The notes under the pieces are model-generated. The model saw only the letters and a program-made list of their open reading frames with translations. It made no database searches and was not told the origin of the DNA. A DNA stretch of 64,000 nt, from assembly GCF_003330845.1 (NCBI RefSeq), contig NZ_CP026121.1, forward strand, positions 248,001 to 312,000. Reading direction: 5' to 3'. Position 1 is the first letter of the stretch. Each line of letters starts with the position of its first letter. Made by a program: the position numbers and the translations under genes. Positions 1 to 8,021 of this stretch are shown in pieces. This stretch comes from Streptomyces sp. Go-475 (lineage in GTDB: Bacteria; Actinomycetota; Actinomycetes; Streptomycetales; Streptomycetaceae).

Positions 1-458
1 CGTCGAGCGGGAACTGGCCGATCAACGTGCGGGTCGACGGCCGTACGTTCCTGCGCCGCTCCCTGGGGTCCGGGGGCCGCGAGCTGCCGACGCGGGCCGA
101 GGTCGACTCGGTGCTGGCGATGCCGACGTACGACATGGCGCCCTGGAACAGCGGCTCGGACGGTTTCCGCAACCACCTCGAAGGGTGGCGGGGCGTCAAT
201 CTGCACAACCGCGTCCACGTCTGGGTCGGCGGGCAGATGGCCACCGGGGTCTCCCCCAACGACCCGGTGTTCTGGCTGCACCACGCGTACATAGACAAGC
301 TGTGGGCCGACTGGCAGCGGCGCCACCCCGGCTCCGGCTATCTGCCGGCCGCGGGCACGCCGAACGTGGTCGACCTGCGCGAGACGATGCGGCCGTGGCA
401 CGACATGACCCCGGCGGACCTGCTGGACCACACGCCGCACTACACGTTCGACGTCTAG
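1..458 (+). CDS. melC2: Tyrosinase MelC2, C-terminal part
   Basis: This is the 3' end of a type-3 copper tyrosinase, which hydroxylates monophenols and oxidises o-diphenols for melanin. The frame is open from base 3 to the window edge, so the start and the CuA site lie outside. The CuB site is visible: the two His of HNRVH and the His of FWLHHAYIDKLW. The C-terminal YTFDV matches the usual end of Streptomyces tyrosinases, so the 3' end is intact. The copper chaperone melC1 normally lies just upstream and would be outside the window. The symbol rests on family resemblance; MelD2 is the alternative paralogue. Confidence 0.9.
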   Translation, partial: SSGNWPINVRVDGRTFLRRSLGSGGRELPTRAEVDSVLAMPTYDMAPWNSGSDGFRNHLEGWRGVNLHNRVHVWVGGQMATGVSPNDPVFWLHHAYIDKLWADWQRRHPGSGYLPAAGTPNVVDLRETMRPWHDMTPADLLDHTPHYTFDV

Positions 459-483
459 GTCCCGAAGCGGCCGCGGCGGCCCG

Positions 484-1197
484 TCAGACGGTCGTGGCCG
501 TGCGGCACTCGGGGTGGCCCCAGCCGCTGTCGTTCTTGGCGATGGGCTCGCCGGCCGCGTAGGAGCGACCGCACTGGCAGCGGCCGGGGAACTTCGCCTT
601 GATCGTGCGCGAGGAGCCCTTCGCCGTGGAGGTCTTCGCGGCGCGGGCCGCGCCGCCGCGCGGGCGGGAGCGCGGGGCCTTGGCCGGGGTGTCCGGGGCG
701 GGCGGCGGCTCGGGGGAACCGAGGCCGCTGCCCGCGGGCTCCTGGACGGTCGCGGCCTGGCTGGCGGCGCGGTCGGCGAAGTCGTTGAGCCGGTCGCCGC
801 CGACCTGGTGGGCGGGGACGTAGCGGAACTCGACCGAGCGGCCGTCGAGCAGTTCGTCGATGCGCACGACGAGGTCCTGGTTGGCGACCGGCTTGCCGGC
901 GGCCGTCTTCCAGCCGTTGCGCTTCCAGCCGGGCAGCCAGGTGGTGACGGCCTTCATCGCGTACTGCGAGTCCATGCGGATCTCCAGCGGCACGTCCGGG
1001 TCGGTCGCCGCCAGCAGGCGCTCCAGCGCGGTCAGTTCGGCGACGTTGTTGGTGGCCCTGCCGAGGGGCCCCGCCTCCCACCGCTCCGGCGTCTCGGAAG
1101 CGTCGGCGACGACCCAGGCCCAGCCCGCGGGCCCGGGGTTTCCCTTCGAAGCACCGTCGCACGCGGCCACAACACGTTCACCCATGGGCACGATCAT
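484..1197 (-). CDS. rnhA: Ribonuclease HI with C-terminal extension
   Basis: Predicted RNase HI, which cuts the RNA strand of RNA-DNA hybrids. The 237-residue protein has an RNase H fold in the first ~150 residues. The four acidic catalytic positions are visible: Asp in CDGASKGNPG, Glu in ELTALERL, Asp in MDSQYAM and Asp in LNDFADRAA. After a Pro/Ala/Arg-rich linker there is a ~50-residue tail with CQCGRSY and GWGHPEC, which looks like a small metal- or nucleic-acid-binding module. A second in-frame ATG four codons later (1185) is equally possible, since neither start has a clear ribosome site. It lies 35 bp behind the VOC gene on the same strand. Confidence 0.9.
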   Translation of the reverse strand: MIVPMGERVVAACDGASKGNPGPAGWAWVVADASETPERWEAGPLGRATNNVAELTALERLLAATDPDVPLEIRMDSQYAMKAVTTWLPGWKRNGWKTAAGKPVANQDLVVRIDELLDGRSVEFRYVPAHQVGGDRLNDFADRAASQAATVQEPAGSGLGSPEPPPAPDTPAKAPRSRPRGGAARAAKTSTAKGSSRTIKAKFPGRCQCGRSYAAGEPIAKNDSGWGHPECRTATTV

Positions 1198-1232
1198 GCC
1201 ATGGGCGGGCCGGGCGCCCGTCGCGCGGCCGT

Positions 1233-2033
1233 TCAGGAGACGTCGGTCATGGCCGGCATCTCGCCCTCGGTCCTGGTGGTGTCGATCACCGAGAAGTTCG
1301 CGCCCTGGGGGTCGGTCAGCGCCGCGAACCGACCGAAGGGGGTGTCCATCGGCCCGAACTGCAGCGTCGCGCCGAGCCCGGTGGCCTTCGACACCGCCTC
1401 GTCGCAGTCGGCCACGCTGAAGTAGACGTTGATGTACGGCGGCACCTCGGGCGGGAAGTCGTCCGTCATCTCCATCCGGCCCAGGGCGGGGCGCTCGCCG
1501 AGGTTGTAGACCCGGAAGTCCATCGCGTGGTCCTGCATCTGCTGGGCGCTGTAGCCGAAGACGGCGGGGAAGAACGCGTCGGACTTCTGCGGCTCGCGGG
1601 TGAAGACCTCCGCCCAGCAGAACGACCCCGGTTCGCCCATGTCCGCGGCGAACCCCTGGTGGGTGCCGGCCTGCCAGACGCCGAACAGCACGCCACCGGG
1701 GTCGCGGGCCAGGCACATGGTGCCGAAGTCCGCCACCCGCATCGGCTCCATCAGCACCTCGCCGCCGTTCTCGCGGATCTTGCGCGCGGTGGCGGCGGCG
1801 TCCTCGGCCGCGAAGTACAGGCACCACTGCGACATGCCTTCCTGGCCGGGCATGGGCGGGACGACGGCGGCGGCCGCCTTGCCGTTCGCGTAGGCCTCGG
1901 TGTAGTTGCCGAGTTCCGTCGACGCCTCGGCGAAGGTCCAGCCGAGGACGTCGCCGTAGAAGCTCTTGGCCCCTTCGAGGTCGCTGAACATCGCGTCGGC
2001 CCAGCAGGGGGCTCCTTCAGGTTGCACGGCCAT
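1233..2033 (-). CDS. VOC-family protein with two glyoxalase-type domains
   Basis: A 266-residue soluble protein made of two tandem vicinal-oxygen-chelate repeats of about 125 residues each. Both repeats begin with similar W-x-(D/E) segments (PCWADAMF, FCWAEVFT) followed by F-Y/F-P-x-V-(L/F)-G-(W/Y). This arrangement is common in Streptomyces proteins annotated as hydroxylase or 27-kDa antigen (CFP30B-like), whose substrate is unknown. The ATG start at 2033 directly follows a long noncoding region. It is probably co-transcribed with the RNase HI gene downstream. Confidence 0.85.
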   Translation of the reverse strand: MAVQPEGAPCWADAMFSDLEGAKSFYGDVLGWTFAEASTELGNYTEAYANGKAAAAVVPPMPGQEGMSQWCLYFAAEDAAATARKIRENGGEVLMEPMRVADFGTMCLARDPGGVLFGVWQAGTHQGFAADMGEPGSFCWAEVFTREPQKSDAFFPAVFGYSAQQMQDHAMDFRVYNLGERPALGRMEMTDDFPPEVPPYINVYFSVADCDEAVSKATGLGATLQFGPMDTPFGRFAALTDPQGANFSVIDTTRTEGEMPAMTDVS

Positions 2034-2564
2034 GGCTGCGGCCCTCTCCGGACGGGTGGATGGTCCGTTTCCTCACGCTAGTCACCTGCGGGCCGGGCCG
2101 CGCGCCGAGCGCGGGCGGTGGCTACGGCGGGTGCACGACCGGGTCGGCGCGGTGGTGACGACGAGTGCACGACCGTGTCGGCGGTGGCTACGACGAGTGC
2201 ACGACCGTGCCGGCGGCGTTCGCGCACCCTGTGCGCCCGGCGGCGCGGGGCGGGCGACCGGCGTGGGGTCATACGGCTGTTCGTCCTCCGCCCCGATCGG
2301 GGGTTTGCCTCCGCCGACGCGAGAAGCCGCCCCCTTTCACGCGGTTATCCGGCCGCCTCCGCCGCTGTTTGGCTGGTACTCGTGCCGCGCCCGGCTCACC
2401 GGCGCCACGAGGCCGCCGGCCCCGCCGGCCGTCCCGCCGTCTTCACCGACCACTCCACCCACCCCTGCCGACCGCTCGGCCCGCCCCTGCTCGGTCCGGG
2501 GGCGTCCCGCTCCGCCCGTTCCACCCCAGGGAGGTCAGCACGCCAGAAGCACGAGGAGCCGTCC
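2034..2564. other. 531-bp intergenic region without a supported gene
   Basis: No frame shows a recognisable protein. I looked specifically for 2-methylisoborneol synthase motifs, because that gene normally precedes the GPP methyltransferase, and found none in three forward frames. The region carries the 32-34 bp direct repeats described separately and must hold the divergent promoters of the VOC gene (leftward) and the methyltransferase (rightward). A forward frame stays open through much of it, but its product is Arg/Pro/Ala-rich, as GC-rich shadow frames are. Confidence 0.7.
2115..2212. repeat. Three direct repeats of 32-34 bp
   Basis: Three consecutive copies at 2115-2146, 2147-2180 and 2181-2212 share the core GTGCACGACCG preceded by GGTGGYKACGRCG. 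Copy 2 has a 2-bp insertion. GTGCAC in the core is itself palindromic, so each unit presents one 6-bp dyad, spaced about 32-34 bp or three helical turns. The position between divergent genes would suit cooperative operator binding, but this is inference. Confidence 0.75.
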
Positions 2565-3449
2565 GTGACCACCACCGCAGACGCCGCGACAGCACCGCTG
2601 CCGACCCGGACCGCCGCCGACTCGACGTACCAGAACCGGGTGGCCGAGTACTGGAACGCGGAGGAGAACCCGGTCAACCTGGAACTCGGGAAGATCGACG
2701 ACCTGTACCACCACCACTACGGCGTCGGCGACGCCGACCGGTCCGTCCTCGACGAGACCGACCCGGGCCGGCGCCGCGAGCGGATCACCGCCGAACTCCA
2801 CCGCCTCGAACACGCCCAGGCCGAACTGCTCGCCGGCCACCTCGGCCTCCTCTCCCCCGCCGACCGCGTCTTCGACGCCGGCTGCGGACGCGGCGGCGGC
2901 AGCGTGGTGGCACACCTGAGGTACCGCTGCCGGGCCGACGGGGTGACCCTCTCCGCCAAGCAGGCTGACTTCGCCAGCGAGCAGGCCCGGCGCCGGGGCA
3001 TCGACGGCAAGGTCCGCTACCACTGCCGGAACATGCTCGACACCGGCTTCCCGACGGGCGCGTTCGCGGCCTCGTGGAACAACGAGTCGACCATGTACGT
3101 GGAGGTGGACCCGCTGTTCGCCGAACACGCCCGGCTGCTGCGCCGCGGCGGGCGCTACGTGGTGATCACCGGCTGCTACCACGACACCTACGGGCGGGCC
3201 TCGCGCGAGGTCTCCCTGATCAACGCCCACTACATCCGCGACATCCACCCGCGGTCGGCGTACTTCCGGGCCATGGCCCGCAGCCGGCTGGTCCCCGTCC
3301 ACGTGCAGGATCTGACGGCCGCGACCATCCCGTACTGGGAGTTGCGCCGGCAGGCCGAGCACCTGGTCACGGGCATCGAGGACACGTTCCTCAGCGCCTA
3401 CCGGAACGGCAGTTTCCAGTACCTGCTGATCTCCGCCGACCGCGTGTGA
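2565..3449 (+). CDS. Geranyl diphosphate 2-C-methyltransferase
   Basis: A 294-residue SAM-dependent methyltransferase. It is recognised as GPP 2-C-methyltransferase, which makes 2-methyl-GPP for the odorant 2-methylisoborneol. The family signature LYHHHYGVG lies near residue 47. SAM motif I is FDAGCGRGGG, and the ASWNNESTMYV segment and C-terminal GSFQYLLISADRV match the S. coelicolor enzyme as I recall it. The GTG start has AGGAG 6 nt upstream. In known 2-MIB operons the cyclase gene lies immediately upstream with a cyclic-nucleotide-binding protein. Neither is present here. Confidence 0.88.
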   Translation: MTTTADAATAPLPTRTAADSTYQNRVAEYWNAEENPVNLELGKIDDLYHHHYGVGDADRSVLDETDPGRRRERITAELHRLEHAQAELLAGHLGLLSPADRVFDAGCGRGGGSVVAHLRYRCRADGVTLSAKQADFASEQARRRGIDGKVRYHCRNMLDTGFPTGAFAASWNNESTMYVEVDPLFAEHARLLRRGGRYVVITGCYHDTYGRASREVSLINAHYIRDIHPRSAYFRAMARSRLVPVHVQDLTAATIPYWELRRQAEHLVTGIEDTFLSAYRNGSFQYLLISADRV

Positions 3450-3536
3450 CCCACCGCGTCCGGCGTACGTCTTCCCCCCGGCGCCCGGGTGTGCTTGCCT
3501 GAGGGCCGTTTCGGTGGCCGGGGTGGGAGTTGCCGT

Positions 3537-4436
3537 ATGCGCAAGCCGTGGGTCGTGGGGGTGCTGCTGGCCGGGATGCTGCTCGGGGGATGCGGGGATC
3601 CGGCGTCCGCGCCCGAGGAGCCGCCGCCGGCCGCACCCCGTACGTCGGCCACGACCCACCAGCGCGCTCCCGTCTCCCCCGACCCGGTCCCCAGGAAGGC
3701 GCCCAAGGTGCTGTACCTCGGCGACTCGCTGGCGATGGAGGCGCAGAAGGTCCTCGGCCAGGAGTTACGCCGGGACCTCAAGGCGGAGTACACCAGTGCC
3801 CCGTACTCCGGCACCACGCTCTGCGACTACCTGGAGGGCACCGCCGACCGGTCCCTCGTCCCGGCCGCCGACAAGGCCGCCGCGCTGGTGCGCAAGCTGC
3901 GGCCCGACTTCGTGGTGCTGCAGTTCTGGGGGAACTCCTGGGGCTACACGCCGTGCATGGACGGCATCACCTACGCCGAGTCCCCCGACCGGTACTTCAC
4001 CCGGTACGCCGCCGACGCGCGCCGGCTCGCCTCGCAGATCTCCGCGGCCGGGGGCGGCGGCCGCCCGAGGATCGTCTGGGTGTCCCAGGGCCCGGACCCG
4101 ATCACCCCCGACCGGGTCCGGCGCGTCAACGCGCTCTACGAGAAGCAGGCCGCCGCCTCAGGGGGCCTGGTGGCGGACGCCGGGAAGGCCGTGAGCCCGG
4201 CCGGCGGCCGCTACACCTGGACGCGGTACCTGCCGTGCACGGCCCACGAGCGCGCCCACCGGGACTACTGCACCCAGCCGTCCCGGGACCGTACGGCCCT
4301 GCACCGCGACGACGACTACCTTCACTTCTGCCTGGCGCCCACGACGTCCAGGCCGAAGCCCTGCCCGGTGCGCTCCCCGGGGATCCTGCGGATCGCCCGG
4401 GAGATCGTCAAAACCATTCGACATTCGGTGGGTTGA
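3537..4436 (+). CDS. SGNH/GDSL-like lipoprotein with a TTA codon
   Basis: A 299-residue secreted lipoprotein. The N-terminus is a lipoprotein signal (MRKPWVVGVLLAGMLLGGC, lipobox LGGC), followed by a Pro-rich linker to about residue 58. The mature domain starts with KVLYLGDSLAME, the GDS nucleophile block of SGNH hydrolases and acyltransferase partner domains, and has a late DDDYLHF segment that may carry the catalytic Asp/His. The ATG start has GGGAG 7 nt upstream. Codon 77 is TTA (3765-3767), the rare bldA codon, so translation should depend on the developmental tRNA-Leu. The substrate is unknown, possibly an O-acetylated cell-surface glycan. Confidence 0.8.
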   Translation: MRKPWVVGVLLAGMLLGGCGDPASAPEEPPPAAPRTSATTHQRAPVSPDPVPRKAPKVLYLGDSLAMEAQKVLGQELRRDLKAEYTSAPYSGTTLCDYLEGTADRSLVPAADKAAALVRKLRPDFVVLQFWGNSWGYTPCMDGITYAESPDRYFTRYAADARRLASQISAAGGGGRPRIVWVSQGPDPITPDRVRRVNALYEKQAAASGGLVADAGKAVSPAGGRYTWTRYLPCTAHERAHRDYCTQPSRDRTALHRDDDYLHFCLAPTTSRPKPCPVRSPGILRIAREIVKTIRHSVG

Positions 4437-4454
4437 CCGCTCGAATGGAGCGCC

Positions 4455-5345
4455 ATGTGCGCGCTGAGAATGCATGAGGACGAAGTCGCCATCGACGTCT
4501 CGCTCGTCGCCCGGCTGATCGCGGACCGGTTCCCGCGGTGGGCGGGGCTGCCGCTGCGTCGCGTGGAGTCGTCCGGCTCGGAGAACGCCCTGTTCCGCCT
4601 CGGCGCGGACAAGGTCGTGCGGCTCCCCCGGCACCCCCGGGCCGTCGACGCCATCACACACGAACTGCGCTGGCTGCCCCGGCTGGCGCCCGGGCTGCCC
4701 GCCGCCTCGCCCGAACCCCTCGGGCAGGGCGAGCCCGGGGAGGACTTCCCGTGGCCGTGGTCGGTGTACGGCTGGCTGGAGGGCCGCAACCCGGTACCCG
4801 GGGCCCTCGAGGAGCCCGGCCCGCTCGCCGAGGACCTGGCGGCGTACGTCAGGGCCCTGCGCCGCAAGGACGCCTCGGAGGGCCCCCTCGGGTACCGGGG
4901 AGTGCCGCTGGCGGCCCGGGACCCCTTCGTGCGGGACGCGCTCGCCCAGCTGGCGGGCCGGGTCGACACCACGGCGGTGGCGGCCGTGTGGGAGGAGGCC
5001 CTGCGGGCCCCCGCCCACGCCGGGCCGCCGGTGTGGGCGCACGGCGACCTGATGGCCGGGAACCTCCTGGTCACGGGCGGACGGCTGAGCGCCGTGATCG
5101 ACTACGGGACGGTGGGCGTGGGCGACCCGGCCGTCGACCTGATCAGCGCCTGGTGCCTGCTGCCCGCCGGGGTCCGCGGCGCCTTCCGCGAGGCCGTGGG
5201 CGCCGACGAGGCCGAGTGGGCGCGGGGCCGGGGCTGGGCCCTGTCGATCGCGGTCGTCGCGCTGCCGTACTACTGGGACACGAACCCGCCGGTCGCGGAG
5301 AACTCCCGGCACACGATCGGGGAGATCCTGACCGAGGCGGCGTAG
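4455..5345 (+). CDS. Aminoglycoside phosphotransferase-fold kinase
   Basis: A 296-residue APH/choline-kinase-fold protein. The catalytic loop HGDLMAGNLL (Asp general base) and the metal-binding DYGTVGVGDPAVD are both visible, and the N-lobe includes RVESSGSENALFRLG. The length fits the family. The substrate cannot be assigned: such genes in Streptomyces are often called antibiotic phosphotransferases without evidence. It starts 18 bp after the lipoprotein stop and may be cotranscribed with it. ATG 4455 is chosen because GGAG lies 6 nt before it; ATG 4470 is an alternative. Confidence 0.8.
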   Translation: MCALRMHEDEVAIDVSLVARLIADRFPRWAGLPLRRVESSGSENALFRLGADKVVRLPRHPRAVDAITHELRWLPRLAPGLPAASPEPLGQGEPGEDFPWPWSVYGWLEGRNPVPGALEEPGPLAEDLAAYVRALRRKDASEGPLGYRGVPLAARDPFVRDALAQLAGRVDTTAVAAVWEEALRAPAHAGPPVWAHGDLMAGNLLVTGGRLSAVIDYGTVGVGDPAVDLISAWCLLPAGVRGAFREAVGADEAEWARGRGWALSIAVVALPYYWDTNPPVAENSRHTIGEILTEAA

Positions 5346-5397
5346 GGACGGGGGCCGCCCCACGGGCACGGGCTCCTGCGCCCACGGGCGCCGGTGG

Positions 5398-5877
5398 TCA
5401 CTCGCCCGCGTAGGCCTTCTCCAGGGCGGCGATGTCGAACTTGCCCATCGCCATGAACGCCTCGGTCACCCGGGCCGCCTTCGCCGGATCCGGGTCGGTG
5501 ACCATCTCGTCGAGCCGCTCCGGGACGACCTGCCAGGACACGCCGTACTTGTCCTTGAGCCAGCCGCACGGGCCGGGCTCGCCGCCGTCGGTGAGCCTGG
5601 TCCAGTAGTAGTCGATCTCCTCCTGGTTCTCGCAGAAGATCATGAAGGAGACCGCCTCCGTGAACCTGAACTGCGGTCCGCCGTTGAGCCCGAGGAACTT
5701 GTGGCCGTTGGCCGTGAACTCGACGGTCATCACGCTGCCGGCGGGCTGGAGCGCTCCCTCGGGGTAGCGGGCGATCTTGCCGATGCTGGAGTTCTTGAAG
5801 ATCGAGACGTAGTGGTGGGCCGCCTCTTCGGCCTGGCCGTCGAACCAGAGGCAGGTGGTGAAACCGTCGGTCGCCAT
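5398..5877 (-). CDS. VOC-family PhnB-like protein
   Basis: A 159-residue protein of the PhnB/3-demethylubiquinone-methyltransferase-like VOC family. It shows the usual opening F-T-T-C-L-W-F-D-G-Q-A-E-E-A-A, the core FLGLNGGPQFRF, and the C-terminal GWLKDKYGVSWQVVP. The fold is a dimeric beta-alpha-beta-beta-beta unit. Most members have no known reaction, despite older annotation as methyltransferases. It converges with the APH-fold gene, ending 52 bp from its stop. Confidence 0.88.
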   Translation of the reverse strand: MATDGFTTCLWFDGQAEEAAHHYVSIFKNSSIGKIARYPEGALQPAGSVMTVEFTANGHKFLGLNGGPQFRFTEAVSFMIFCENQEEIDYYWTRLTDGGEPGPCGWLKDKYGVSWQVVPERLDEMVTDPDPAKAARVTEAFMAMGKFDIAALEKAYAGE

Positions 5878-6006
5878 GAGTTCCTCCCGGGGCGTGGATC
5901 GCTGTCACCTGTGTCGACCGGCCGACGGCCCGGAACTCATCGCTCGGTGGGGAAATTGTTCGGCCGCCTCCCGGCCGCCTCCCGACCGGCGCCCGGCATC
6001 GCGACC

Positions 6007-6511
6007 ATGATCACGTCCTCGGCCGCCGACAGCGGTATCCGCCCCTTCCGCCTCGACCACTGGCGACACGAGTACGCCTGGCGGGCCGCCGAGGCGCGGC
6101 TGAACGAGTGGCCGCGGTTCCCGACCACCATCGACGGGACGACGGTCCACTTCGCCCACGTCCGCTCTCCTGAGCCGCACGCCACCCCGCTGATGATCGC
6201 CCACGGCTGGCCCGGCTCGATCGTGGAGTACCCGGGACGTCGTCGGGCCGCCGGCCGATCCGGCCGCCCACGGGGGCGATCCGGACGGCGGGTTCGTCCG
6301 GCCGGATCTACTACGAGCGGGCACACGCCACGGGCCGTGCCGCCCGGCCGAGCCGTCCACCGCCCCGACGGCGCTCGCCCTCTTCCCGGCCGAGCCCCGG
6401 CTCCCCCTGCGGCACGGGGCGGAGCGCACCGGGAATTTCGTGCGCTGGACGGAGTTCGACCGCGGCGGGCACTTCGCGGCGATGGAGGAGTCCGCTCTGC
6501 TGGTCGGCTGA
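6007..6511 (+). pseudogene. Decayed epoxide hydrolase with internal deletion and frameshifts
   Basis: The first ~75 codons from ATG 6007 encode an epoxide-hydrolase N-terminal domain ([31 protein letters not shown]). At about 6233 the similarity moves one frame ([19 protein letters not shown]), then an out-of-frame [10 protein letters not shown] piece appears. The C-terminal end then follows ([10 protein letters not shown], then [19 protein letters not shown]), stopping with TGA at 6509-6511. About 190 middle residues, including the nucleophile Asp and the lid, are missing. No single frame joins the parts. The catalytic His region (GGHFAAMEE) survives. Confidence 0.8.
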
Positions 6512-6520
6512 GCCCGGCGC

Positions 6521-6550
6521 TCTGCCGGTGGCGGATCTGCCCAGGGCAGA
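6521..6550 (+). promoter_or_regulatory. Two tandem PopR boxes upstream of clpP3
   Basis: Two 15-bp dyads abut without a spacer: TCTGCC-GGT-GGCGGA (6521-6535, one mismatch between arms) and TCTGCC-CAG-GGCAGA (6536-6550, perfect). Both match the palindrome I recall for PopR, the activator of clpP3-clpP4 (TTCTGCC-N3-GGCAGAA). They lie 83-113 bp before the clpP3 start, as expected for an activator. A further half site, TTCTGCC, occurs about 17 bp before the start codon. Confidence 0.8.
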
Positions 6551-6633
6551 GAAACGTCGTCCGAGCGTCGTGCGAGGTCGACAGTGGAGTCGACGGCACG
6601 TCCCCGGCACTTCTGCCACCACGAGGAGAACCG

Positions 6634-7275
6634 ATGACTCCACTGTCGACACGCGCCCCGCGGGCGGAGGAGGGCGACACCCCTCCGACCCGGTTCGACG
6701 ACCATCTGGCCGCCCAACTGCTCGCGCAGCGCATCGTGCTGCTGGGCACGCAGGTCGACGAGGTCTCCGCGAACCGGGTCTGCGCCCAGCTGCTCATCCT
6801 GTCCGCGGAGGACCCGCGCACCGACATCAGCCTGTACATCAACAGCCCCGGCGGGGCGGTCCACGCGGGCCTGGCGATCTACGACACGATGCGGCTCATC
6901 CCCAACGACGTCTCGACCCTGGCCATGGGATTCGCGGCCAGCATGGGCCAGTTCCTGCTGAGCGTCGGCGCGCCCGGCAAGCGCTACGCCCTGCCGAACG
7001 CGCGGATCATGATGCACCAGCCGTCGGCGGGCATCGGCGGCACCACCGCCGACATCGAGATCCAGGCGGAGAACCTGGAGTTCACCAAGCGGACCATCGA
7101 GCGGATCACCGCCGAGCACACCGGCCAGAGCCCGGAGACGATCTCCCGGGACGGCGACCGGGACCGCTGGTTCACGGCCGAGGAGGCCAGGGAGTACGGC
7201 ATGGTGGACCGGGTCGTGGAGTCCCTCGAGGACGTCCGCCCGGCCGCCTCCCGGCGACGGATGGGACTGCAGTGA
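6634..7275 (+). CDS. clpP3: ATP-dependent Clp protease proteolytic subunit ClpP3
   Basis: A 213-residue serine peptidase subunit of the Clp protease, which forms heptameric rings fed by a Clp ATPase. The catalytic triad is complete: Ser in FAASMGQF, His in MMHQPSAG and Asp in DRDRWFT. The oxyanion segment is NSPGG. The start ATG has GAGGAG upstream. The stop overlaps the clpP4 start (TGATG), so the two are translated as an operon. In Streptomyces this pair is induced by PopR when ClpP1P2 is inactive; the boxes upstream support that here. Confidence 0.93.
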   Translation: MTPLSTRAPRAEEGDTPPTRFDDHLAAQLLAQRIVLLGTQVDEVSANRVCAQLLILSAEDPRTDISLYINSPGGAVHAGLAIYDTMRLIPNDVSTLAMGFAASMGQFLLSVGAPGKRYALPNARIMMHQPSAGIGGTTADIEIQAENLEFTKRTIERITAEHTGQSPETISRDGDRDRWFTAEEAREYGMVDRVVESLEDVRPAASRRRMGLQ

Positions 7276-7877
7276 TGGGTACGTACACGATTCCGAACGT
7301 CGTCGAACGCACCCCGCAGGGCGAGCGGTCCTACGACGTGTTCAGCCGGCTGCTCTCGGAGCGGATCATCTTCCTCGGCACCGAGATCGACGACGGCGTC
7401 GCCAACGTCGTCATCGCGCAGCTCCTCCATCTGGAGTCGTCGTCCCCGGAGAGCGAGATCGCGGTCTACATCAACTCCCCGGGCGGCTCGTTCACTTCGC
7501 TCATGGCGATCTACGACACGATGACGTTCGTGCAGGCGCCGATCTCGACGGTCTGCGTCGGGCAGGCGGCCTCGACGGCGGCCGTGCTGCTGGCCGGCGG
7601 GGATCCGGGGCGGCGGTTCGTGCTGGAGCACGCGCGCGTGCTGCTCGGCCAGCCCGCCACCGGAGGGCAGCGCGGCATGGTGTCCGATCTGGCGCTCCAC
7701 GCCAAGGAGATGGTGCGGATCCGCTCCCAGGTGGAGGAGGTGCTGGCACGGCACACGCACCACGACGTGGCGAGCCTGCGGGCCGACATGGACCGCGACA
7801 AGGTGTTCACCGCGCGGGAGGCGGTGGCCTACGGGCTGGCCGACGAGGTGCTCGGCCGGCGCCCCGTGAAGGCCTGA
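7275..7877 (+). CDS. clpP4: Clp protease subunit ClpP4, catalytic His replaced
   Basis: A 200-residue ClpP paralogue, translationally coupled to clpP3 (ATG overlaps the TGA). The fold motifs are present (YINSPGG, the nucleophile Ser in VGQAASTA, the Asp region MDRDKVFT). However, the position of the catalytic His in ClpP3 (MMHQP) reads LLGQP here, so the triad lacks its His. If correctly aligned, ClpP4 would be inactive or a structural/regulatory partner in a mixed ClpP3-ClpP4 complex. Its length is normal, with no sign of decay. Confidence 0.9.
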   Translation: MGTYTIPNVVERTPQGERSYDVFSRLLSERIIFLGTEIDDGVANVVIAQLLHLESSSPESEIAVYINSPGGSFTSLMAIYDTMTFVQAPISTVCVGQAASTAAVLLAGGDPGRRFVLEHARVLLGQPATGGQRGMVSDLALHAKEMVRIRSQVEEVLARHTHHDVASLRADMDRDKVFTAREAVAYGLADEVLGRRPVKA

Positions 7878-7896
7878 GGCGCCGGGCGCGACCGGG

Positions 7897-7992
7897 ATGC
7901 CCCGGGGTCCGGATGCCCCGGGGTCCGGATGCCCCGGCGTCCGGATGCCCCGGCGTCCGGATGCCCCGGCGTCCGGATGCCCCGGCGTCCGG
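7897..7992. repeat. Six tandem copies of a 16-bp repeat
   Basis: The unit is ATGCCCCGGSGTCCGG, repeated six times without gaps (starts at 7897, 7913, 7929, 7945, 7961 and 7977) with a degenerate seventh copy. Copies 1-2 have GGGG and copies 3-6 GGCG at the variable position, suggesting stepwise local amplification. It lies between the convergent clpP4 and popR genes, and no other transcription terminator was seen there. Confidence 0.92.
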
Positions 7993-8021
7993 ATGCCGCT
8001 GGGCCCGGGGGCCGGCCGGGG

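Noticed and set aside
2118-2564. N-terminal extension of the GPP methyltransferase to an ATG at 2118
   Set aside because: The added ~149 residues are Arg/Pro-rich, include the repeat array, and have no family match; the GTG at 2565 has a good ribosome site and matches the usual N-terminus.
2034-2564. A remnant of 2-methylisoborneol synthase upstream of the methyltransferase
   Set aside because: None of the forward frames shows the metal-binding motifs or the usual C-terminus.
7897-7992. A CRISPR array between clpP4 and popR
   Set aside because: The 16-bp units abut without spacers, and no cas gene is present.
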